This document shows positions 8,904 to 16,692 of a stretch of 64,000 bases of DNA, one piece after another (positions within the stretch are counted from its first letter, which is position 1; every line of letters starts with the position of its first letter). Source of the stretch: Rhodobacteraceae bacterium UBA6197 (lineage in GTDB: Bacteria; Pseudomonadota; Alphaproteobacteria; Rhodobacterales; Rhodobacteraceae); the NCBI GenBank assembly GCA_002422085.1, contig DISZ01000010.1, positions 62,001-126,000 on the forward strand, given 5' to 3'. The position numbers were made by a program, and so were the translations under genes. The notes under the pieces were generated by a model. It did no database searches, was not told where the DNA came from, and was given only the letters and a program-made list of their open reading frames with translations.

Positions 8904-10003
8904 TTGAACGTCTTTCGCGGGTCAAAGGCGTCGCGGATGCCCTCGAAGATGAACACCAGAAGCGACAGCATCGCGGCAAAGGTGAAAAAGGCCGAAAAGG
9001 CCAGCCACGGCGCTTGCAGGTTCTGCTTGGCCTGAAGCGCCAGCTCGCCCAGGCTGGGCGCCGACGACGGCAGCCCGTAGCCGAGGTAGTCCAGCGAGGC
9101 CAGCCCCGCGATCGTGCCGGTCACCGCGAACGGCAACAGCGTCAACGTCGCCACCATCGCGTTGGGCAGAATGTGGCGAAACATGATGACCCGATCCGAA
9201 ACCCCCAGCGCCCGGGCCGCGCGCACATATTCAAAGTTGCGCGCGCGCAGGAATTCGGCGCGCACCACGCCGACCAGCGCAGGCCAGCCAAACAGGATCG
9301 ACACCCCCACCAGCAGCCAGAAACTGCGGCCCAGAATCGCGAACAGGATGATGATGACGTAAAGCGACGGGGTCGAACCCCAGATTTCCAGCACGCGCTG
9401 AAAGATCAGGTCGGTCCGGCCGCCGAAATAGCCCTGGATCGCGCCTGCCGTAATGCCGATCACGCTGGCCGCCGTGGTCACGATCAGGGTGAACAGGATC
9501 GAGGTGCGAAAGCCGTAGATCACCCGCGCCGCGACATCGCGGGCGGTGTCGTCGGTGCCCAGCAGGTGGTTGGCGTCGGGCGCGCTGGGGGCGGTGCCGA
9601 CGTTGTTGATGGTGCGGTAATGGTAGGGGATCGGCGGCCAGATCATCCAGCCCTGCGCGATCGGTTCGCCAGAAACCGTGCCGCCGCTGGCCTCGGCCAA
9701 CACCGCTTCGGGGTCATCCCAGCATTCCTCGCGCCCGCCGGTGCGGATCAGGCATTGCACGGCCTCGTCGCGGTAGATCGCCTCGGTGCGAAAATCGCCG
9801 CCAAAGGCGGTTTCGGGGTAAAAGCGGTAGGCCGGAAAGAACAGATCGCCCCGGTAGCTGACGATGATCGGCTTGTCATTGGCCAGAAGCTCGGCAAACA
9901 GCGACATCGTGAACAGTGCCAGGAACACCCAAAGCGACCAGAATGCCCGGCGGTTGGTCTTGAAGTTGCGCCAGCGGCGCGCGTTCAGCGGTGACAACGC
10001 CAT
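8900..10003 (-). CDS. yejE: ABC transporter permease (YejE type)
   Basis: Inner-membrane permease of the oligopeptide/YejABEF family, 367 aa. It has an N-terminal membrane helix (about residues 22-42), a long periplasmic insert with cysteines, and a C-terminal permease domain whose coupling loop is YVRAARALGVSDRVIMFRH. The start at 10003 (MALSPLNARRWRNFKTNRR) is set by a TGATG overlap with the yejB stop; the reading frame is open far upstream, but only this start gives the family N-terminus. Confidence 0.92.
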   Translation of the reverse strand: MALSPLNARRWRNFKTNRRAFWSLWVFLALFTMSLFAELLANDKPIIVSYRGDLFFPAYRFYPETAFGGDFRTEAIYRDEAVQCLIRTGGREECWDDPEAVLAEASGGTVSGEPIAQGWMIWPPIPYHYRTINNVGTAPSAPDANHLLGTDDTARDVAARVIYGFRTSILFTLIVTTAASVIGITAGAIQGYFGGRTDLIFQRVLEIWGSTPSLYVIIILFAILGRSFWLLVGVSILFGWPALVGVVRAEFLRARNFEYVRAARALGVSDRVIMFRHILPNAMVATLTLLPFAVTGTIAGLASLDYLGYGLPSSAPSLGELALQAKQNLQAPWLAFSAFFTFAAMLSLLVFIFEGIRDAFDPRKTFK

Positions 10004-11160
10004 CACCCTGCCCTCCGCTCGAAGTCGATCCGCGGATCGACAAAGACATACATCAGATCCGACAGGATGCCGACGACCAGCCCCATCAGGCCAAAGACGT
10101 AAAGCGTGCCGAAAATCACCGGATAGTCGCGCGCCACCGTCGCCTCGAACCCCAACCGCCCCAGACCGTCCAGCGAAAAGATCGTCTCGATGATGATCGA
10201 GGCGCCAAAGAACACGCCCAGAAACAGGCTTGGAAAGCCGGCGATGACGATCAGCATGGCGTTGCGAAAGACATGGCCATATAGCACGGCGCGTTCCGAC
10301 AGGCCCTTGGCGCGGGCGGTCATGACGTATTGTTTGTTGATCTCGTCCAGAAACGAGTTCTTGGTCAAAAGCGTCAGCGTGGCAAAACTGGCGATGGTCG
10401 AGGCCACGACCGGCAACGCGATGTGCCACAGGTAATCCAGCGCCTTGCCCAACTGCGTCAGCTCGGACCAGTTTTCGCTGGTCAACCCGCGCAAGGGAAA
10501 CACCTTCCAATAGGACCCGCCCGCAAACAGCACCATCAGCAACACCGCAAACAAGAACCCCGGTATCGCATAGCCGACAATAATCACCCCCGAGGTCCAG
10601 GTATCGAACGCGCTGCCATCCTTGACCGCCTTGCGGATGCCCAGCGGGATCGAGATGAGATAGGCCAGAAGCGTCGACCACAGCCCCAGCGTGATCGAGA
10701 CCGGCATCTTTTCCAGCACCAGATCAATGACCCCGGTTGACCGGAAAAAACTTTGCCCGAAATCAAAGCGCAGATATTGCCCCATCATGATGAAGAACCG
10801 TTCGGTGGCGGCGATCGGTTCCTTGACGCAGCCGGGGGTCTTCAGACTGGGAGTGCCGGGGGTGCCCTCGGGGCAGGTGATGCGGGCAAAGCCCATCTGC
10901 ACCTCCAGCGCATCCAGCATTTCCGGCGGCAATCCACGCGCGCCCATATAGCGGTCCTCGGTCACGCCACCGCTGCCCTGCGCACCCGCGTCGCCGCCGC
11001 CCGAGATGTTGCGAAACACGTCCGTTTCGCCCTCCATCTGCGCGATGATCTGTTCAATCGGGCCGCCGGGCACGAACTGCGTCAGCGCAAAGTTCACGAT
11101 CATGATCCCGATCAAGGTGGGAATGATCAAAAGCAATCGCCGAAGAATATAGGCGCCCAT
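10003..11160 (-). CDS. yejB: ABC transporter permease (YejB type)
   Basis: Partner permease of YejE, 385 aa. It starts MGAYILRRLLLIIPTLIGI, the canonical DppB/YejB first helix, followed by a periplasmic region that contains VPGGPIEQII. The coupling loop is YVMTARAKGLSERAVLYGH. It shares one base with yejE (TGATG) and lies 30 bases downstream of yejA, consistent with a single operon. Confidence 0.93.
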   Translation of the reverse strand: MGAYILRRLLLIIPTLIGIMIVNFALTQFVPGGPIEQIIAQMEGETDVFRNISGGGDAGAQGSGGVTEDRYMGARGLPPEMLDALEVQMGFARITCPEGTPGTPSLKTPGCVKEPIAATERFFIMMGQYLRFDFGQSFFRSTGVIDLVLEKMPVSITLGLWSTLLAYLISIPLGIRKAVKDGSAFDTWTSGVIIVGYAIPGFLFAVLLMVLFAGGSYWKVFPLRGLTSENWSELTQLGKALDYLWHIALPVVASTIASFATLTLLTKNSFLDEINKQYVMTARAKGLSERAVLYGHVFRNAMLIVIAGFPSLFLGVFFGASIIIETIFSLDGLGRLGFEATVARDYPVIFGTLYVFGLMGLVVGILSDLMYVFVDPRIDFERRAG

Positions 11161-11190
11161 ATGCGGCTTTCCTGCTCTTATTGGCCCGGG

Positions 11191-13062
11191 TCAGAAGGCG
11201 CCCGCGGCTTTCAGTTTTTCTGCCTTTTCGGCGTTATACCACCAGAAATCCAGCTGGCCCAGCGCATAGGGCGGCAGCGTATCGGGGTGTTCGAACATAT
11301 CGTAATAGGCGATCGTATGGCTGGGCTTGTACCATTGTGGCACCCAGAACTTCAGCGCCCGCAGCACTCGATCCAGCGCATGCACCGCCACTGTCATCTC
11401 GGCGCGGGTCTTGGCCGCTTCGACCTTGCCGATCAGCGCATCGACCGCCGGGTCGGCCAACCCCATGGAGTTGAACGTGTCCCCGACCGACCCCGACCCG
11501 AAATACTGCTGCAATCCCGATCCGGGGATATAGTCCTGCCCCAGCTGGGCGGTGATCATGTCAAAGTCGTGGCTGCGTTCGCGGTTGGTATATTGCGCGT
11601 CATCAACGCGGCTGTGCACCGCATCGACACCCAGACGGCGCAGGTTTTCAACATAGGGGTTGATAACGCGATCAAAGGTCTGGCTGTCGTTCAGGATCTC
11701 GACGCGCAGCGTTTCGCCGCGCGCATTGCGGCGGATGCCGTCATCGCCCACCGGCCAGCCCGCCGCATCCAGCAGCGCCGCCGCCTTGCGCAGATTGCCC
11801 CGATCAAGCTGACCCTTGCCCGAAACCGGCGCAAGCACCGCCGGGTCGGTCAGGACCCCTGCCGGAAGCTGATCGGCCAAGGGCGCGAGCAGCGTCAGCT
11901 CTTCCGGGCCCGGCGTGCCGGTCGCGGCCAGTTCCGAATTGTCCCAAAACGAATTGGTGCGTGTGTAAAGCCCGTAAAACAGCGTCTCGTTCGACCATTC
12001 GAAATTGAACATCAGCCCCAACGCCTCGCGCACGCGGATGTCCTGAAAACGGTCGCGACGCAGGTTGATGGTAAACGCCTGACCCGTCGTGATCGAGCCG
12101 TTCGGCAGTTCGTCCTTTCTTACCCAGCCTTTGGTCAGTGCCGGAAAATCGTATCCGGTCGCCCAGATCAGCGACGACGCTTCGTCGCGAAAGGTATAGG
12201 CCCCCGCCTTGAAACCCTCGAAGGCCGCCTGATAGTCGCCGAAATATTCGACCCGGATCCTGTCAAAGTTGTTGCGGCCACGGTTGATCGGTAGATCCTG
12301 GCCCCAATAGTCGGGATTGCGACGCCAGACCACGCGGCGGCCACTGTCGGCACTGTCAAAGACATAGGGGCCAGATCCCAGGAACGGCGCGTCGCTGCTG
12401 TCTTCAAGATTGCGGTTCTTGGCAATGTAGTCAGCCTTGGAAAACACCGGCAGACCGCCCGCCGCCTGGATCACATCGCGGCGCGGATAGTCAGGGGTAA
12501 AGGTGAACTTGATATGTAGCGGGTCGATCACCTCGGCGGTGGCGATCATCTGCACGATCACCGCACGAAAGCTCGACAGCCCCTTGTCACGCAGGATTTC
12601 GTAGGAAAACAGCACATCGTCGGCGGTCACAGGGCTGCCATCGGAAAACCGCGCCGTATAGCGCAGGGTAAAGACCACCCAATCGCGGCTTTCGGGGTAT
12701 TCAAGGCTTTCGGCCAGCAATCCATAGGCCGCGCCGATCTCGTCCGAGGTGCCCGTCAGCAGCGCCTCATGCACCCCAGACGACAGCGCCGCCGCGCGCC
12801 CCTTCAGCGTATAGGGGTTGTAGCTGTCAAACCCGCCCATCGTCCAAACCGAGATTTCACCGCCCTTCGGCGCCTCGGGGTTGACGTAGTCAAGATGGGT
12901 GAAATCGGCCGCGTAGTGCAGATCGCCAAAGGTCGAGATGCCGTGGCTGTGGATCAGCGCTTCCTGACTGCGCGCCGCTTCGGGCACGAAAAGCGCGAAT
13001 GCCAGCGCCGCGATCACCGCCCCTGCCGCCCGACTTGCGGCACTGCCCCACGCATTGACCAT
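11191..13062 (-). CDS. yejA: periplasmic substrate-binding protein of YejABEF importer
   Basis: Family 5 solute-binding protein that captures oligopeptides or related compounds for YejBEF. The 623-aa product starts at the ATG at 13062 with a clear signal peptide (AGAVIAALAFALFVPEAARS, cleaved near EA-ARSQ). The strong GGGGAGGTG ribosome-binding site decides the start; an open frame extends to 13191 without one. The mature protein has the SBP_bac_5 pattern: HGISTFGDLHYA, FTLRYTARFSDGSPVTADDV, and the C-terminal WVPQWYKPSH. First gene of the operon. Confidence 0.93.
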   Translation of the reverse strand: MVNAWGSAASRAAGAVIAALAFALFVPEAARSQEALIHSHGISTFGDLHYAADFTHLDYVNPEAPKGGEISVWTMGGFDSYNPYTLKGRAAALSSGVHEALLTGTSDEIGAAYGLLAESLEYPESRDWVVFTLRYTARFSDGSPVTADDVLFSYEILRDKGLSSFRAVIVQMIATAEVIDPLHIKFTFTPDYPRRDVIQAAGGLPVFSKADYIAKNRNLEDSSDAPFLGSGPYVFDSADSGRRVVWRRNPDYWGQDLPINRGRNNFDRIRVEYFGDYQAAFEGFKAGAYTFRDEASSLIWATGYDFPALTKGWVRKDELPNGSITTGQAFTINLRRDRFQDIRVREALGLMFNFEWSNETLFYGLYTRTNSFWDNSELAATGTPGPEELTLLAPLADQLPAGVLTDPAVLAPVSGKGQLDRGNLRKAAALLDAAGWPVGDDGIRRNARGETLRVEILNDSQTFDRVINPYVENLRRLGVDAVHSRVDDAQYTNRERSHDFDMITAQLGQDYIPGSGLQQYFGSGSVGDTFNSMGLADPAVDALIGKVEAAKTRAEMTVAVHALDRVLRALKFWVPQWYKPSHTIAYYDMFEHPDTLPPYALGQLDFWWYNAEKAEKLKAAGAF

Positions 13063-13196
13063 CTGACACCTCCCCTGCGCGCACCTGCCTGTGCGTCGTC
13101 GATCTTGCGCGCCTGAGGGCGCGTCTTGCACTGTCTTAGGTAACGGCCTGACCCGCCCGGCTTCAAGTTGCGATTGCGTGAAACGGGTCAAATACG

Positions 13197-13224
13197 AAAA
13201 AAGGCCGCGCCCGGCGGCGCGGCC
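13197..13224 (-). terminator. rho-independent terminator after the cytochrome cy-like gene
   Basis: On the minus strand a perfect 9-bp stem (GGCCGCGCC/GGCGCGGCC) with a 4-base loop is followed by six T. It starts 24 bases after the stop at 13248. Confidence 0.9.
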
Positions 13225-13247
13225 CGTTCGATGCCATTCCCCGTCGT

Positions 13248-13778
13248 TCAGTTCGCGAGGCTTTCCAGATAGGCAATGACGTTGGCGCGGTCCTGGGCTT
13301 TCGGCAGACCGGCAAAGGACATCTTGTTGCCCGGAATATAGTCCTTGGGTTTGGTCAGATAGGCGTCCAGCATTTCCGCCGTCCAGTCGCCGCCGTGACC
13401 TTTCATCGCGTCCGAATAGCTGAAATCCTCGATCGAGCCGACCGCGCGCCCAACGACACCATCCAGATGCGGGCCGGTGGCATTCTTGCCGTCAACCTTG
13501 TGGCAAGCCTTGCATTTGCCAAAGACCTTGGCGCCTGCGTCCGCGTCACCGACAACCGGACCCTCAGCCACTGCAACCGCGTCGCCGGCCGGGGCAGCAT
13601 CAGAGGCCGGGGCCGGGGCGGTTTCCCCTGCCGGGGCCTCAGCTGAAGCCACAGCCTCGCCATGGCCTGCGCTGCCGATCGAGTAAAGCGACGTTGCCGC
13701 CCAATTCCCGAGAAGAAGGAACAAGGTCGCGCCCAGGACGGCGCCTGCGGCTTTGGTAAGATTCATCGTATTGAACAT
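13248..13778 (-). CDS. cycM: membrane-anchored cytochrome c (cytochrome cy/c552 type)
   Basis: Class I c-type cytochrome of 176 aa tethered to the periplasmic side of the inner membrane. In this group such proteins shuttle electrons from the bc1 complex to oxidases or reaction centres. It has an uncleaved hydrophobic anchor at residues about 9-30, an Ala/Pro/Glu-rich flexible linker at about 40-75, a haem motif CKACH at residues 89-93, and the Met ligand in NKMSFAG. The ATG at 13778 has AGGGAAGAG upstream. The domain order matches Rhodobacter cytochrome cy. It stands alone, divergent from pheA. Confidence 0.88.
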   Translation of the reverse strand: MFNTMNLTKAAGAVLGATLFLLLGNWAATSLYSIGSAGHGEAVASAEAPAGETAPAPASDAAPAGDAVAVAEGPVVGDADAGAKVFGKCKACHKVDGKNATGPHLDGVVGRAVGSIEDFSYSDAMKGHGGDWTAEMLDAYLTKPKDYIPGNKMSFAGLPKAQDRANVIAYLESLAN

Positions 13779-14064
13779 CGCTCTTCCCTGATGTGACTGT
13801 CCCGATGGCGCATCTACCCGTTTCTTTTTGCGGTTTTCAAGGAATAGTTGGTCTTTCGGAGTCGCAATTCACCTCAGTTTCATCGATCCGCACCTGAACC
13901 CGCCCCCCGGACCTGCCCCTTGGCCCACGGCCGGGATCACGAATGTGTCGAACATGCCGCGCTGCACGTTCCTTGTGACGTCGCGGGCATCTGCGCGCTT
14001 TCGTCGACCCCCGTCCCGGTATAGAGAACCGCGCAAAGGCCCGATCCGGGGTGGCAAACGGAGA

Positions 14065-14934
14065 ATGACGCAAATGACCGCGCAGACCAAAGGGCGCATC
14101 GCCTTTCAAGGTGAACTGGGTGCCTATTCGCACCAGGCCTGCCGCGAGGCCCGCCCGCAGATGGAGGCGATCCCCTGCCGCACCTTTGAAGACGCGATCG
14201 AAACCGTGCGCAAGGGCGCGGCCGATCTGGCGATGCTGCCGGTCGAAAACTCGACCTATGGCCGGGTGGCCGACATCCACCACCTGCTGCCCGAAAGCGG
14301 CCTGCACATTATCGACGAGGCCTTCGTGCGCGTGCATATCAACCTGCTCGCGGTGCCGGGAACAAAGCTGGACGACATCGAAGAGGCGATGAGCCACACG
14401 GTGTTGCTGGGCCAGTGCCGTGGGTTCTTGCGCCAGCACAACCTGAGCGCCGTGACCGGCGCGGATACCGCCGGCTCGGCCAAGACGGTGTCCGAAAAGG
14501 GCAACCCGAAAATGGCGGCGCTGGCCTCGGAACTGGCCGGCGAGATCTATGGGCTCGATTGCCTTGCCCGCCATATCGAAGACAAGCAAAACAACACCAC
14601 CCGCTTTCTGATCATGTCGCGCGAACCCAACCTGAACCGGCGCGGCACGGCAGGAATGATGACGACGTTCGTGTTTCGTGTGCGCAACATTCCGGCCGCG
14701 CTTTACAAGGCGATGGGCGGGTTCGCGACCAATGGCGTGAACATGACCAAGCTTGAAAGCTACATGGTGGATGGCAATTTCATCGCGACCCAGTTTTACG
14801 CCGACATTGAAGGCCACCCCGACGATAGCAACGTGCGGCTGGCGCTGGATGAGCTGCGCTATTTCACCTCGTCGATGTCGCTGGTGGGGGTTTATCCGGC
14901 CGACCCGCGCCGGCACGGCCAAGGGGTCGCCTAG
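14065..14934 (+). CDS. pheA: prephenate dehydratase
   Basis: Converts prephenate to phenylpyruvate in phenylalanine synthesis. The 289-aa protein is the stand-alone form without chorismate mutase. The catalytic domain (about residues 8-185) has GELGAYSHQA, LPVENSTYGRV and the TRF catalytic motif in NNTTRFLIM. An ACT regulatory domain follows (about 198-280). In it, the usual ESRP phenylalanine-binding motif reads ESYM, so feedback control may differ. The ATG at 14065 has an ACGGAGA site; the frame stays open upstream to 13828, but that part is unlike the family. It converges on the SRPBCC gene, and the two stops share the tetramer CTAG. Confidence 0.94.
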   Translation: MTQMTAQTKGRIAFQGELGAYSHQACREARPQMEAIPCRTFEDAIETVRKGAADLAMLPVENSTYGRVADIHHLLPESGLHIIDEAFVRVHINLLAVPGTKLDDIEEAMSHTVLLGQCRGFLRQHNLSAVTGADTAGSAKTVSEKGNPKMAALASELAGEIYGLDCLARHIEDKQNNTTRFLIMSREPNLNRRGTAGMMTTFVFRVRNIPAALYKAMGGFATNGVNMTKLESYMVDGNFIATQFYADIEGHPDDSNVRLALDELRYFTSSMSLVGVYPADPRRHGQGVA

Positions 14935-15413
14935 GCGCCGGTCGAAGGTGCCGAAACAGCCGCGCGCGTCTCGATGTCCTGAGAAAAGATGCGAACCCTG
15001 TCGGCGAATTTGTGTTTCAGGTTGCCCCGGCCCAGCTTTGCCGATTGCAGCATCAGCCGCGCCCCAAGGCTGCGCGGGCGCAACTCGAGTGCTATCGTCA
15101 GCCGGGTGCGGCGACGCGAAAGCGCCATTGTGCTGGCCTTCAGGGTCAGATCGAAACTGGTCGAGACGGCAGAAAATTCAATCTGTTCCGGGTGCTCCAA
15201 CCTGATGATATCGGCAATCAGCTTGCGCTTCTTGCCCCGAAACCGGAATGCCACGTCCCACGACATTCCCGGCCCCGGCACGGTCAGCGCATCAAGACGT
15301 TTCAGATCGACACCCCGGCGCAGGGCGGCACGTTCAAACCCGGCAATATCGGTGACCGCATCGAAAACGAACGCGACCGGTGCCTCGACATCCTCGTAGC
15401 TGGAAAACTTCAT
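14931..15413 (-). CDS. SRPBCC family protein
   Basis: 160-aa protein with the START/Bet v1-like (SRPBCC) pattern: MKFSSYEDVEAPVAFVFDAV at the start, a central GPGMSWDVAFRFRGKKRKL strand and a C-terminal helix with LGARLMLQSAKLGRGNL. Such domains bind hydrophobic ligands, but none is known here. There is no signal peptide, so it is cytoplasmic. Its stop overlaps the convergent pheA stop. It is 45 bases downstream of nudC on the same strand. Confidence 0.8.
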   Translation of the reverse strand: MKFSSYEDVEAPVAFVFDAVTDIAGFERAALRRGVDLKRLDALTVPGPGMSWDVAFRFRGKKRKLIADIIRLEHPEQIEFSAVSTSFDLTLKASTMALSRRRTRLTIALELRPRSLGARLMLQSAKLGRGNLKHKFADRVRIFSQDIETRAAVSAPSTGA

Positions 15414-15458
15414 CGAACGGCACTCCTCACCAACCTCGGGAACCGGTTTCTTGTGCCG

Positions 15459-16418
15459 TCAATCCAGCCGATCCGCAAGCCATTGTCGCAACAGGAACTG
15501 CGCGATCGCGCCTTGGCGTGGGGCGCGGATTTTCGGGTGCTGACCGGCAAAGATCAGCGCCATTTCCTCGCGGCTGACCCATAGCGCGTCTTCGATCTCG
15601 ACCGGGTCTCGGGTAATTGTCTCGGAGTGCGCCACGGCCCAGGTGCCCAACATCAACGAGGCCGGGAATGGCCAGGGCTGCGAGGCGACATAGCGCACCG
15701 GACCGACCTCAACCCCGGTCTCTTCAAAGACCTCGCGGCGCACGGCGGACTCGAGCGTCTCGCCCGGCTCCATAAAGCCCGCCAGACAGGAATACATGCC
15801 CTCGGGCCAGCCGGGGCTACGTCCGATCAACGCCGTGTTTGCGCGCGTCACCAGCATGATGACCACCGGATCGGTGCGCGGAAAATGCTGACCCGCGCAG
15901 GCCGGGCAGCGGCGCTGCCACCCCGCCATTTCGGGCACGGTTGCAGCACCGCAGCGTGCGCAAAAGCGGTGACACGCATGCCATTCTGGCAGGGCGCGCG
16001 CCATTGCCGCCAATTCGGCGGCGCGCGGGTCCAGATCAGCGATCCGGGCGCGCAGTTCGGAAAAAGCCTGACCCTCAGGCAGCGCCGGGTGCAGCTGCGC
16101 GCTGGCATCCAGAAAGACCCCGGCCTCGGGCAGCGGCCCCTCGGGTTGCCATGCCGATATATCTTGCGCAAACCAGAGCGTTCCGCCGTCACGGCCCAGA
16201 AAGATCGGAGGCTCTTTCGCATCCGTCAAGGTCGCGTGGCCTGGCGGCACCCATGCCAGGCCGCCCTCGGCATCAAACAGCAGCTTGCCGCGCCAAACCG
16301 GCAGCACGCGCGCACCGGGCCCTTGCCATAGCACCTTCAGGGCCGCCGCATCGCCGCGCAACTGTGCCGCGCGGTCCAGCCCGGATCCGGCGAAGGCAAA
16401 GCCTTTCTGTCGTGACAT
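15459..16418 (-). CDS. nudC: NADH pyrophosphatase / deNADding Nudix hydrolase
   Basis: Nudix hydrolase that cleaves NAD(H) to NMN(H) and AMP and, in E. coli, removes NAD caps from RNA. 319 aa. A zinc ribbon with four cysteines (CHRFCARCG and CPAC) precedes the Nudix box, where GFMEPGETLESAVRREVFEE contains the G-x5-E-x7-REVxEE signature. The downstream SQPWPFPASLM motif is the NudC subfamily hallmark. The ATG at 16418 has GGAAGACGGGGA before it; a GTG at 16436 is an alternative. Confidence 0.93.
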   Translation of the reverse strand: MSRQKGFAFAGSGLDRAAQLRGDAAALKVLWQGPGARVLPVWRGKLLFDAEGGLAWVPPGHATLTDAKEPPIFLGRDGGTLWFAQDISAWQPEGPLPEAGVFLDASAQLHPALPEGQAFSELRARIADLDPRAAELAAMARALPEWHACHRFCARCGAATVPEMAGWQRRCPACAGQHFPRTDPVVIMLVTRANTALIGRSPGWPEGMYSCLAGFMEPGETLESAVRREVFEETGVEVGPVRYVASQPWPFPASLMLGTWAVAHSETITRDPVEIEDALWVSREEMALIFAGQHPKIRAPRQGAIAQFLLRQWLADRLD

Positions 16419-16524
16419 TCCCCGTCTTCCTTGCACAGATCTTCGGGGTTTAATGCCATAGCGCGGCGCGCCATGCCAGCGTGCCGGTCCGGTCGGTGTA
16501 GCGTCTTGGTCAGATCGCTTTCTG

Positions 16525-16543
16525 ATTGTGCAACTTGCACAAT
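16525..16543. promoter_or_regulatory. perfect 19-bp palindrome in the nudC/cpdB divergent promoter region
   Basis: ATTGTGCAA-C-TTGCACAAT, two perfect 9-bp arms around a single C, in a 274-base spacer. It lies 107 bases upstream of nudC and 150 bases upstream of the cpdB-like gene. It looks like a dimeric regulator's operator. No regulator gene lies next to it. Confidence 0.7.
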
Positions 16544-16692
16544 TTCTACTTTTTAGGGTGGAACCGTCCGTCGGTTCGGCATACGATTTGCAAAGACCGA
16601 GGACATCGCTTCAGCCAACCGGGCCTGGCGATCGAGGTGGGCCATGGTGGAGCGGATCGGATCAGGCGTGCGTGCCGGAAGCATGGGGAAAG

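Noticed and set aside
8900..10681. 593-codon version of the yejE frame
   Set aside because: The first 226 codons overlap yejB in another frame and are a shadow; TGATG coupling sets the true start at 10003.
13828..14064. Upstream extension of the pheA frame
   Set aside because: The extra 79 residues are Pro/Arg-rich and unlike PheA; the ATG at 14065 has the ribosome-binding site and the family N-terminus.
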